Shown: positions 12,707-21,903 of the stretch, piece by piece
Numbering within the stretch: the stretch's first letter is position 1
How the letters are laid out: the number at the start of each line of letters is the position of its first letter
Assembly (NCBI RefSeq): GCF_037975245.1
Contig: NC_092561.1
Coordinates: 12,089,001 to 12,153,000 of the forward strand
DNA from: Apostichopus japonicus
Lineage: Eukaryota; Echinodermata; Holothuroidea; Aspidochirotida; Stichopodidae
Direction of reading: 5' to 3'
DNA: 64,000 bases
Translations under genes and position numbers: made by a program
The notes under the pieces: generated by a model
What the model was told of the DNA's origin: nothing
What the model saw: only the letters and a program-made list of their open reading frames with translations
Databases searched by the model: none

Positions 12707-14421
12707 TGAGGTTTTATACTGGAATATGAAAATTCACCTATTGATACTGTATTCTGGTCATGTTGTATGAGTGCCAGGCAGGGACGCTGTTAGAGGGGGG
12801 GTTTGGAGGGTGTCTCACCGCCCCACCAATATTGGTAAAACTGAAGATGCGACAGTGGGAATTTCCGACTGTCGCACTCTAATTTACCTAGGCCAATTCA
12901 TGTTTTCTTGTGATTGTGAATGACCTAAATAATTCGGTTCAATTTGACCTTTAATCAGTCCTATTTACCAAGTTTCCCTTGCCACTTTGCGAAATTGTAT
13001 CTCGCGATCCTTATACTCCACCGTACAAAACTCTGTATGATTTTGACTCTGTTCGCTAGCTTCAATTAAGTTCAGGATATATATTGTCTCTATGGAATAC
13101 AATAAAACACAATGCTTATCTATGGAAGCTTAAAAGTGCCATCAACATAAGGAAAACTTTGTCCCATAAGTTGACATATTTCAGTAAATTGTTTAGATAA
13201 CAAAATAAACTCTTATCAAAAATTAGCAAAATGTTGGATTGTTCAGTTGCTTTAACTGAGCAATTGAACAATTTTCTGCAAAATGTTTAATTGACAACTT
13301 ATCGTATATATCTCGTCAAGTGGACATTTTTTTGCAAAACGTTTAATTGACAACTTATCATATCTCGTCAATTGGAAATTTTGCTGCAAAATGTTCAATT
13401 GTTCAATTCATTCCAACTGAGCAATTGAAAAACGTTCTGCAAAATGTTTAATTGAAAACTTATCCTATCTCGTCAACTCAACATTTTTCTGCAAAATGTT
13501 TACTTGTTCATTTCATTCCAAATGCTCAGTTAGAATGATTTGAATATTGACAAATTTTCATGTGAGTGATAAATAGCCCGTCTTCCCCCCAACCCAACCT
13601 CCCCCCCCCCTTCAAAGAAAATAATATTAAGTGTGCTAGGAAAAAGCACTGTATTTTTGGGCAATTCACTATATATTTATTTATATAGGGATGTAGAAGT
13701 AGATATAGAGATGTAGATATAGATTATATAGATATAGATACATATATGGATATATATAGATATATGTATACAAAATGGAAAATAGTAATTGTTAGAATTC
13801 TTTCTATTTCTTTCACATGGTAGCCTAACACCACACTAAGTCAATGGGGCAATCTAGCCTAACCATCTGTTCATTCGCTGGATTTTTGTGACGCAGTTAT
13901 AAGATATCCATGGAATACTTTCATATTGCTTTATCCTTCGACTATATGGTAGCCTAACACCACACCAAGTCAAAGGGGAAATCTAGCCTAACCATCTCTT
14001 TAATCGCTGAAACTGGGATGCAGTTATAACGATATCCATGGAATACTCTCATTATTGCTGTTAACTTCTACCATATGGTAGCCTAACACCACAATAAGAC
14101 AATGGAAAATCTTGCCTAACCATCGGACCTTTCACAAAAAAAATCACACTTAGCGAAGGTTTTAGGTAATAAATCAGTAACTGCGTAGTACCGCGTCGGC
14201 TGGGTACCCGGGTACCCGGATACCCCGTGAAAACACTAACGAATTCATGGATTGACATGTACAGTAAAATTATTATTGGTATGGTAGGACCTAATAAATA
14301 TTTTATGAGTACCAGTGTAGCATGTGGGGTACATAACTTAAATGTGATATAAATGTACCTTAACGTATGTAAGTTGCAGCCTCAAGTAGATTGCTGTTAG
14401 AAGTCAAACAATAATTATAAC
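12707..14421. repeat. Array unit 6
   Basis: A 1,715-bp unit. It keeps the intact kappaB-like palindrome (12848-12876), unlike units 2-5. Near 14200 it has the doubled word gggtacccgggtacccgg, which resembles the tail of unit 7. Confidence 0.88.
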
Positions 14422-16130
14422 TGAGGTTTTATACTGGAATATGAAAATTCACCTATTGATGCTGTATTCTGGTCATGTTGTATGAGTGCCAGGCAGGGAT
14501 GCTGTTAGAGGTGGGGTGTCTCACTGCCCCCCCCCCCATATTGGTAAAACTGAAGATGCGACAGTGGGAATTTCCGACTGTCGCACTCTAATTTACCTAG
14601 GCATATTCATGTATTCTTGTGATTGTGAATGACCTAAAAATTTTGGTTCAATTTGACCTTTAATCAGTCCTATTTACCAAGTTTCCCTTTTCACTTTGAG
14701 AAATTGTATCTCACGATCTTTATACTCCACCGTACAAAACTCTGTATCATTTTGACTCTGTTCGCAAACTTCATGTAAGTTCAGGATATATATTGTCTCT
14801 ATGGAATAATACAATAAAACACAATGCTTATCTATGGAAGCTTAAAAGTGCAATCAACGTAAGAAAAACTTTGCCCCATAAGTTGACATATTTCAGTAAA
14901 TTGTTTAGAAAACAAGACAAATCTTATCAAAAATTAGAAAAATGTTGGATTGTTCAGTTGCTTTAACTGAGCAATTGAACAATTTTCTGCAAAATGTTTA
15001 ATTGACAACTTATCGTAACTCGTCAATAGGACATTTTACTGCAAAATGTTTAATTGACAACTTATCATATCTCGTCAATTGGAAATTTTGCTGCAAAATG
15101 TTCAATTGTTCACTTCATTCCAACTGAGCAATTGAAAACGATTTGCAAAATGTTTAATTGAAAACTTATCCTATCTCGTCAACTCAACATTTTTCTGCAA
15201 AATGTTTACTTGTTCATTTCATTCCAAATGCTCAGTTAGAATGAAGTGAATATTGACAAATTTTCATGTGAGTGATAAATAGCCCGTCTTCCCCCCAACC
15301 CAACCTCCCCCCCCCAAAGAAAATAATATTAAGTGTGCTAGGAAAAAGCACTGTATTTTTGGGCAATTCACTATATATTTATATATATATAGGATGTAGA
15401 TGTAGATATAGAGATGTAGATATAGATCATATAGATATAGATACATATATAGATATGTATAGATATGTATATATGTATACAAAATGGAAAATAGTAATTG
15501 TTAGAATTCTTTCTATTTCTTTCACATGGTAGCCTAACACCACACTAAGTCAATGGGGCAATCTAGCCTAACCATCTGTTCATGCGCTGGATTTTTGTGA
15601 CGCAGTTATAAGATATCCATGGAATACTTTCATTATTGCTTTATCCTTCGACCATATGGTAGCCTAACACCACACTAAGTCAAAGGAAAATCTTGCCTAA
15701 CCATCAGTTTCACGAAAAAAATCACACTTAGCGAAGGTTTTGGGTAATAAATCAGGAACTGCGTAGTACCGCGTCGGCTGGGTACCCGGGTACCTGGATA
15801 CCTCGTGAAAGCACTAATGAATTCATGGATTGACATGTACAGTAAAATTATTATTGGTATGGTAGGACCTAATAAATATTTTATGAGTACCAGTGGTACA
15901 TAACTTAAACGTGATATAAATATACCTTGACGTATCTAAGTTGCAGCCTCAAGTAGATTGCTATTAGAAGTCAAACAATAACTTTGATTGAATGATATGA
16001 ATTCATCAAAATTTACTTGATATGAATTTATCCAACTTACAACTCGGTAATCTGTACAGTTAATTTATTACTCCCATTTGAGGAACTAATCAATATTTCA
16101 TGAGTACCAGTATTGCTTGTGGGGCATGGA
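14422..16130. repeat. Array unit 7 (diverged right edge)
   Basis: The unit follows the array plan to about 15975. It then runs into a more degenerate tail containing acagttaatttatta and gagtaccagt words that recall the segment just left of unit 1. It shares the intact palindrome (14567-14595). Confidence 0.85.
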
Positions 16131-16488
16131 CGGCAATCATGGGGGACCGGGGAGACAAGTCCCCCAGTATTTTAGGTGGAGGGATATAGTATCTAATACC
16201 TCCGATATTTGGTGGCATAGTTTTTTTTTGTGGGCTATCTATAGAAAATAATGCAATAGATTATTTATCCAAATCATATCTGGCAGTGGTTAAAACTTGC
16301 TGCATGAGGTGAATGACACCTCGTGGCAAAGGTGGCGACCACCCCCCCCCACCACCCTTTGAGCATATTTTTTTTTATGATATGGCTAGTAATTTCAAAA
16401 TAGAAAAAGCTTAGACGCAACATACAAGGCATGGGAAGTGCCATTTCCAGCGGTCTGGGAGGCACTTCTGCCAAAATTTTCTTTAACG
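16131..16488. other. Spacer with G-rich and C-rich tracts, no gene
   Basis: A gggggaccggggagacaag stretch at about 16141 and a poly-C tract at about 16341 are the only notable content. Nothing was recognised. Confidence 0.5.
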
Positions 16489-16491
16489 CTA

Positions 16492-16523
<32 letters not shown>
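16489..16523. repeat. TA microsatellite
   Basis: A run of alternating TA that directly precedes the hairpin at 16524. Comparable tracts bound every ribozyme-bearing SINE block: 17094-17130, 17181-17265, 20371-20445, 25080-25165, 25654-25735, 30372-30458 and 30946-31025. Confidence 0.95.
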
Positions 16524-16528
<5 letters not shown>

Positions 16529-16560
16529 TTAACAACTTGCAGCATAGTTGTTTAACAGTT
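16524..16560. repeat. Hairpin at the head of the SINE block
   Basis: aactgttaacaact pairs with agttgtttaacagtt across an 8-nt loop, with one bulged A. A second copy lies at 17131-17167, 607 bp downstream, so the block from hairpin through both ribozyme copies is itself tandemly repeated once before the duplicons start. Confidence 0.75.
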
Positions 16561-16609
16561 TTTTCGTTATTCATATATGTGTATATATGTCTATATATAT
16601 ACATATTCA

Positions 16610-16752
16610 TCACTGTGGTCGAGTGGTACGGACTTCGGTTTGTGACACGAAGATCCAGGGTTCGATTCTTACCTTCGCCTGAGGAGTCCCAAAAGGACGA
16701 AACCGGTCGTGAAGTGGAATTTTTCTGGTGTGTTATTCTTTATTGAATTACT
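16610..16752 (+). mobile_element. tRNA-headed SINE with ribozyme, type A copy 1
   Basis: The head carries an A-box-like TGGTCGAGTGG (16616-16626) and a B-box GGTTCGATTC (16659-16668). Their starts are 43 bp apart, as in a tRNA gene (RNA polymerase III internal promoter). The acceptor stem is not preserved, so this is a tRNA-derived or tRNA-like element and not a tRNA gene. The hammerhead ribozyme starts 4 bases after the B box. The tail is AT-rich (tttattgaattacta) and runs into a TA tract. Confidence 0.65.
16673..16714 (+). ncRNA. Hammerhead ribozyme, type A (GUC) copy 1
   Basis: All conserved core positions are present. Helix I is CTTCGC (16673-16678) paired with GTGAAG (16709-16714), including one G-U pair. 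CTGAGGA (16679-16685) fits CUGANGA. Helix II is GTCC/GGAC closed by a CAAAA loop. GAAA lies at 16699-16702. Helix III is the very short self-complementary ACCGGT (16702-16707), and GTC precedes the predicted cut after 16708. Type I hammerheads with minimal helix III are known from Penelope-like retroelements, newt satellite 2 and the schistosome Sm-alpha SINE-like repeat. Such forms are thought to work best as dimers, which the palindromic helix III would permit. Confidence 0.85.
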
Positions 16753-16949
16753 ATATATCTGTCATACCACTTACTACATATTCAATTCTTTTTTACGGCT
16801 TGGCTTGCCTATAAAGAGTGGTTATTTTGTGTAAAATTATCAGATTAAAAGCGCCAGGGGTGCACTCTGTACAATCATAACACTTGGGTAATACGCCCTT
16901 AAAGACAGTTATTCATAGCCAATGTATACACTTCAACGCACCAGTAGAA

Positions 16950-17088
16950 TCACTGTGTTCGAGTGGTACGGACCTCAGTTCGTGACACAAAGATCCGTGG
17001 TTCGATTCCTACCTTCGCCTGATGAGTCCCAAAGGACGAAACCGGTTGTGAAGTGGCATTTTTCTGATGTGTTAATCTTTATTGAATT

Positions 17089-17093
<5 letters not shown>
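16950..17093 (+). mobile_element. tRNA-headed SINE with ribozyme, type B copy 1
   Basis: It has the same plan as type A but is diverged. The A box is TGTTCGAGTGG (16956-16966) and the B box is at 16999-17008, again 43 bp apart. A conserved spacer of about 200 bp with aagcgccaggggtgcactc links the A and B copies wherever they occur. Confidence 0.65.
17013..17053 (+). ncRNA. Hammerhead ribozyme, type B (GUU) copy 1
   Basis: The core is CTGATGA, helix II GTCC/GGAC with a 4-nt CAAA loop, GAAA, helix III ACCGGT, and helix I CTTCGC/GTGAAG. The base before the cut (17047) is U, giving GUU. This is allowed by the NUH rule but usually slower than GUC. The cut here and the cut in type A copy 1 are 339 nt apart. 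Confidence 0.82.
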
Positions 17094-17135
<42 letters not shown>

Positions 17136-17178
17136 TTAACATCTTGCAGCATAGTTGTTTAACAGTTGTTCCGTTATT

Positions 17179-17255
<77 letters not shown>

Positions 17256-17276
17256 GTGTATATATATACATATTCA

Positions 17277-17396
17277 TCACTGTGGTCGAGTGGTACGGAC
17301 TTCGGTTTGTGACACGAAGATCCAGGGTTCGATTCTTACCTTCGCCTGAGGAGTCCCAAAAGGACGAAACCGGTCGTGAAGTGGAATTTTTCTGGT
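17277..17396 (+). mobile_element. tRNA-headed SINE, type A copy 2, interrupted
   Basis: The 5' part of a type A copy, including a complete ribozyme. It is broken after ttttctggtg by the 2.6-kb transposon and resumes at 20002 with ctggtgtgttattc. The intact copies at 25170 and 30462 show the empty site. Confidence 0.75.
17340..17381 (+). ncRNA. Hammerhead ribozyme, type A (GUC) copy 2
   Basis: Identical core to copy 1, with the predicted cut after 17375. The transposon lies just downstream of helix I, so the ribozyme is intact. The next type B cut (20324) is now 2,949 nt away instead of 339. Confidence 0.85.
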
Positions 17397-17923
17397 GGGC
17401 CATTCCACACCAAGTGGTCCCAACATGGCAAAATTAGAAAGGGTTATTAGATGTCTAACTTTGTGTTTAATTGAAAGTAAGAAGGTTAGACTTTCTTAAA
17501 CTGTAAAAGTTTTCCTCTTCTGATTACTCAATCTTGGGTTATAGCAATGAGTATCCATCTCAAACTGTAGGCACCTTCACTGTGAATTATCAAATAATAA
17601 TTGAAAGTAGAAAAAATCCTTAAATGAAAGGAAAGTCCAAGCTTTCTTTTCATGTGGCAGTTAAATGCAGTCTGCTAATCTATTTAATAACAAAATTTAA
17701 CAAATTGTCTTTGTTACTGTTAACACAGATTATGTTAAAAATGCCACACTCAGGCTGTGACTTACGTGACAAGAATAAGAGCAAATGTTTTCCTCACATG
17801 ATATGTAGTGTGCTAGAGCAAAGTGAGCTACAATTGAAAAGGTAGCTATAAAGGTTGATCTGTAATACCACCACTTTTGATAAATTTAACAAACTTTAAC
17901 AAATTTATGGACTCCGGAAATGT

Positions 17924-17951
17924 GTGACTTACGTGACGTCACGTAAGTCAC
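17924..17951. repeat. Perfect 28-bp palindrome of two abutting 14-mers
   Basis: The 14-mer is followed without a gap by its reverse complement. This creates TGACGTCA, a perfect CRE-type bZIP site, at the centre, flanked by ACGT words. It could be a transposase dimer site or could recruit host bZIP factors. Only the palindrome itself is observed. Confidence 0.85.
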
Positions 17952-18931
17952 AAAGGGAAGTGTAACTTACGTGACAAGTTAATTCTCAACACTTTCACAC
18001 AGTTTTAATGTCTTTTATACTATAAAAAGTTTATAACACCTTCCTCTTTATCAAAGATACCTACTCAGTTTTAAAATTCAGTAACAATATTTATAATTGA
18101 AGTAAAATTGAAAGGTTACATAAGTGAATTGCAAAAAATGTCTCAAACAGCTCAAACTTAGAACAATATTCCTTGTTACCTTAAAGTCTCATGACGGGTT
18201 TGCCAAATTTAAACTTCAACTTTTCCAGCTTACTGCACTGAAAGCTCAGTGAGAATGACACCCTTTTATGCAGTTTCCATATCAATATTCGTTACTTTTA
18301 TTTGTTTATATATGTCCATAAACAACAGATTTCTTAACAAGTCCATAGATTCTATAAAATTCAATCAAAATGTGCAAACCCAGCCGGCAGATCATGCGCC
18401 AATCAAATCTCTCTGTTTTGTTTACAACGGTTATGCCTAGGACTACAGTACTTTCACTTTCGTGGCTCTCCTGTGGTAGGTTTGTTCTCGTGAATTGTAT
18501 CTTTCTTTCATTCTCTTGAATAGTATCTTTCTTTCGGTCTTACTGATTTACAGTACCTTGCAAAATTGTATCATTTCCTTCCATTGCAATGAATATAAAC
18601 AGGTATTTTCAAGAGTTTCCTCCGTTAATTGGGTAAAAAAAAGTGGACGATAAGAGTATAAGTTAAGTAGGTTACATTTGTGTAATGAACGTGCTGATAT
18701 GGGCAGTTGCAGTGATTTTACAGTAAATCGTTCGCGTCATACGGGCAGAAAATAAATTTCTTTTGTTTGATTGCGACAGTTTTTCTCCATTAAACCCCCC
18801 TGGTCAGAGTGCATTTAGAAGAAACATTGAAACTGCTTCAGAACTTTTGTTTTCCGAATTTCATCAGCAAACACATATTGAGACTTCTTTAAATGTGAAT
18901 TGCAGTCTACCCCTGAAATGCACAAGGTGCT

Positions 18932-19183
18932 TCAGGGGGTAAAATTTGTTTTAATAATGTTTTCGGGCTGGTTGAAGATTTTATCTACCGTAAGAGGCCA
19001 TTTCCACATTGTGGTGGTGGCAGGAACCATATTTGTAACCTCTCCTGGGTACAGTACATCATCATATTTTACAACAACCCTGTCATCTACCTTAATATGA
19101 GAGGTCAGAGCTGGGAAAACAACATAAGTAACTGACATTAGTGGATCTCCTTCAGTATCTAATGCGGTTTTCCAAATACACAT
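18932..19183 (-). pseudogene. Decayed C-terminal fragment of a transposon-associated protein
   Basis: The minus strand encodes an 83-residue fragment. It has a beta-rich stretch VDDRVVVKYDDVLYPGEV (about residues 34-51), then WKWP (about 61-64), and ends IIKTNFTP. As I recall, an 'xVVKYxxxxYPGxV ... WKWPxxxD' ending occurs at the C-terminus of many uncharacterised cnidarian and deuterostome proteins, some linked to transposons. The middle of the expected segment looks shortened, and no N-terminal portion follows on the minus strand to the right of 19183. It probably represents the last exon of the element's former protein. The family assignment is from memory and tentative. Confidence 0.4.
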
Positions 19184-20226
19184 CTTGCCACCTTCTGCCT
19201 TTACCCCATGGATTTATATGGATTAATTATTTTAATCCAAATTCCCAAAAGTGACTAAAGTATGTGTTACCAAAAAGGTTTAGATTATAACCAAAAATGT
19301 AGAAATGCAAATACATTAGAAGTATTCTGTATTAACCAGTCTAGAAAAACTTGTTTACTACTAATTAAGAAACTATTTAGCTACTGTAGCACTTAAGTTA
19401 AGATATTTCGCAGAACTAGTCTATAGGACTTTTTGTGTACAAGTGAACTTCTAGATTCTATTTTTATGTGGAATAGACCCCTCCCCTTCCCCCAATCTCA
19501 ATATAATGAACTTGTAAACATGTCCTTAGCCTGTGTTACTTTGTATCTTTGGAAACTGTGAGAGGAAACTGAGCAGTTTCACACGTGTGACTTACGTGAC
19601 AATTTTTTGTGACTTACGTGACGTCGCTAATTTGCATATGAATACCGGTATAAAATGCATATCAATTAAATTTTACCTTGAAGTTATTCCTCAATGTGTC
19701 CTTTTCAGATATAATAGGCAATTTAGCAGATTTCTGTCAATACTTCACAGGATTTATTGATTTCCTTCAAAAAGTTGAAATTCTTCATTTCTCTGCGTGA
19801 CTTACGTGACACAAGTTGAGGGCGCTATAATTCGCAATGGGAAAGCATTAACGTTTTGCAGTGGTGGCAGAATTTATTGTGGGTATTCAAAGTTCAGGAA
19901 TGATAGGCATATGACTTAACTCAAGACTTGCACTGAACTGGAGATTGAAAACAAGTGTCAATTGTCTCTCTGATTTGTGACTTACGTGACGTGGAATGGC
20001 CCTGGTGTGTTATTCTTTATTGAATTACTATATATCTGTCATACCACTTACTACATATTCAATTCTTATTTACGGCTTGGCTTGCCTATAAAGAGTGGTT
20101 ATTTTGTGTAAAATTATCAGATTAAAAGCGCCAGGGGTGCACTCTGTACAATCATAACACTTGGGTAATACGCCCTTAAAGACAGTTATTCATAGCCAAT
20201 GTATACACTTCAACGCACCAGTAGAA

Positions 20227-20370
20227 TCACTGTGTTCGAGTGGTACGGACCTCAGTTCGTGACACAAAGATCCGTGGTTCGATTCCTACCTTCGCCTGAT
20301 GAGTCCCAAAGGACGAAACCGGTTGTGAAGTGGCATTTTTCTGATGTGTTAATCTTTATTGAATTACTAC
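20227..20370 (+). mobile_element. tRNA-headed SINE with ribozyme, type B copy 2
   Basis: Matches type B copy 1. It lies 226 bp to the right of the transposon's right end, with the conserved A-B spacer in between. Confidence 0.65.
20290..20330 (+). ncRNA. Hammerhead ribozyme, type B (GUU) copy 2
   Basis: Core identical to type B copy 1; predicted cut after 20324. Confidence 0.82.
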
Positions 20371-20421
<51 letters not shown>

Positions 20422-20859
20422 TATAGATATAGATTTATATATATATAGATGAAAGTTGCTACGCGCCTGCACCCAGGCAAATGTCCCCTCTCCCCCAATA
20501 TTTGAAACAAATCGTGGCTCTTTTGCGGGGTACAGAACTTAAATACCTTCAATGCCTCTAAGTTGCATCCTAAAGTAGATGCCTTCATTGCTATTAGAAG
20601 TCAAACAATAATTATAACTGAGGTTTTAATACTGAAATATGAAAATTCACCTTTTGATGCTGTATTCTGGGTCATATTGTATGAGTGCCAGGATACCTTG
20701 TAGGGTAGAGACAGTGAAGTAAAATTTCAATTTGTCCCTCAAGTACGCAATTCTTTGATAAATTATTGGATTTTACAGCTCGGTAGTCTATACAGTTAAT
20801 TTATTATGACCATTGAAGGACCTTAATACATATGATTTGAGTACCAGTGTAGCTTGTGG

Positions 20860-20861
<2 letters not shown>

Positions 20862-20906
<45 letters not shown>

Positions 20907-20952
20907 ATATATATATATTTCAAAATATAAATATATAGATATATAAATATAT

Positions 20953-20995
<43 letters not shown>

Positions 20996-21040
20996 AAAAT
21001 ATAAATATATATAGATATAGATATGTAAATATATATATAC
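20862..21040. repeat. TA/GATA microsatellite between two array-type segments
   Basis: A low-complexity tract with short ttcaaaatataaatat interruptions. The matching tracts are at 26146-26331 and 31439-31596. The last is about 25 bp shorter, which accounts for the 5,292 versus 5,266 bp unit lengths. Confidence 0.92.
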
Positions 21041-21540
21041 AAAATATCACGACGCATGCGAACTGCACCCAGGCAAATATTCCCCCCCCCCCCAATATTT
21101 GAAACAAATCAAAACAAATAAAGTTGATGGCTTCATTGCTATTAGAAGTCAAACACTAATTATAACTGAGGTTTTATACTGGAATATGAAAATTCACCTA
21201 TTGATGCTGTATTCTGGGTCATGTTATATGAGTGCTAGGATACCTTTTGGGGTACAGACAGTGAAATAAAATTTCAATTTGTCCCTCAAGTACTAAACTC
21301 TCTCACTAGCAAATTCTTTGATAAATTATTGGAATTTACAGCTTGGTCATCTGTAAATTAAATTGATTATTCCCATTGTTGGACCTTATATATATGATAT
21401 GAGTACCAGCTCTGTAGCTTGTGGGGTACAGAACTGAGCAAACCAACTGAGGAAATTCCTTGATATGCGTTCTGTGGTAAGTTTAGTGTAAAACTCTGGT
21501 ACAAAAGGGGTTACAAGTTTGGTACAGATATAGGGTAAAC

Positions 21541-21632
21541 TATCTCAAATTCACTGTGTACTATATAATGACCATATTGGAATAGTTAAACTATGTTTAT
21601 CATATAGTACACGGCACGGTGAATTTGAGATA
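21541..21632. repeat. Short inverted repeat (hairpin)
   Basis: tatctcaaattcactgtgta (from 21541) is complementary to 21602-21632, apart from a 4-5 bp insertion in the right arm, across a loop of about 35 bp. It is followed by several accatggt and gtggt words. Copies lie 5,292 and 10,558 bp to the right. Confidence 0.6.
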
Positions 21633-21903
21633 AAACCATGGTGAAGATGAAATAGAAAGTGATAAACACCATGGCAAAATTGTGGTTTAGTACTATGGTC
21701 AAACTGTGGTAAACTGCATAGGACCAAAACTATACATAGTTTACAATCAAAAAAAGGTGGTTTTCTGCTCCTTTTTTCAGGGCTATAGCAATTTAAAGAC
21801 AATTAAGTATGATTATAGTTTGATATGTGCGTTTCCAAGAACTAAAGCATAGTTCATCATTAGATGTACACGCTGAGCCAATATTAAGTCCATCTGTTTT
21901 ACA

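Larger units (their letters stand above)
4236..16130. repeat. Seven-copy tandem array of 1.5-2.0 kb units
   Basis: The landmark tgaggttttatactggaat recurs at 4451, 5920, 7438, 9031, 11014, 12707 and 14422. Each unit has the same order: the landmark; a G-tract and C-tract pair; a small palindrome with GGGAATTTCC or GGGAGTTTCC at its centre; a 51-55 bp minisatellite; a poly-C tract; a TA/GATA microsatellite; a block of about 110 bp containing tagcctaacaccacac, present two or three times; and a final segment containing gtaccagtgtagc. Outer copies are more diverged than inner ones. Related pieces reappear inside the duplicons at 20.5-21.4 kb. No coding capacity is seen. Confidence 0.93.
17757..19990. 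repeat. Recurrent 14-mer GTGACTTACGTGAC inside the transposon
   Basis: Exact plus-strand copies lie at 17757-17770, 17924-17937, 19587-19600, 19609-19622, 19797-19810 and 19977-19990. There is also an inverted copy at 17938-17951 and a one-mismatch copy at 17962-17975. The last copy abuts the right inverted repeat. Such spaced subterminal motifs are typical transposase-binding sites. They cluster in the right 420 bp and near 17.75-17.98 kb. Confidence 0.85.
17398..20001. mobile_element. DNA transposon with 11-bp terminal inverted repeats
   Basis: The ends are GGCCATTCCAC (17398-17408) and its exact reverse complement (19991-20001). They are flanked by a 6-bp direct repeat CTGGTG (17392-17397 and 20002-20007). 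The empty site in the two other duplicons has a single CTGGTG, so insertion with target duplication is directly visible. An equivalent reading is a 12-bp inverted repeat with a 4-bp TGGT duplication. The interior has a recurrent 14-mer GTGACTTACGTGAC and a fragment of a protein C-terminus on the minus strand, but no intact transposase. It is probably a non-autonomous or decayed member. I could not assign a superfamily. Confidence 0.88.

Noticed and set aside
16610-16680. A functional tRNA gene
   Set aside because: The A and B boxes have tRNA spacing, but the acceptor arms do not pair and the sequence is followed directly by the ribozyme. It is read as a SINE head.
17624-17845. 73-codon frame in the 2.6-kb element as a transposase fragment
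   Set aside because: No recognisable motif. Part of the frame is the recurrent 14-mer, so it is unlikely to be protein coding.
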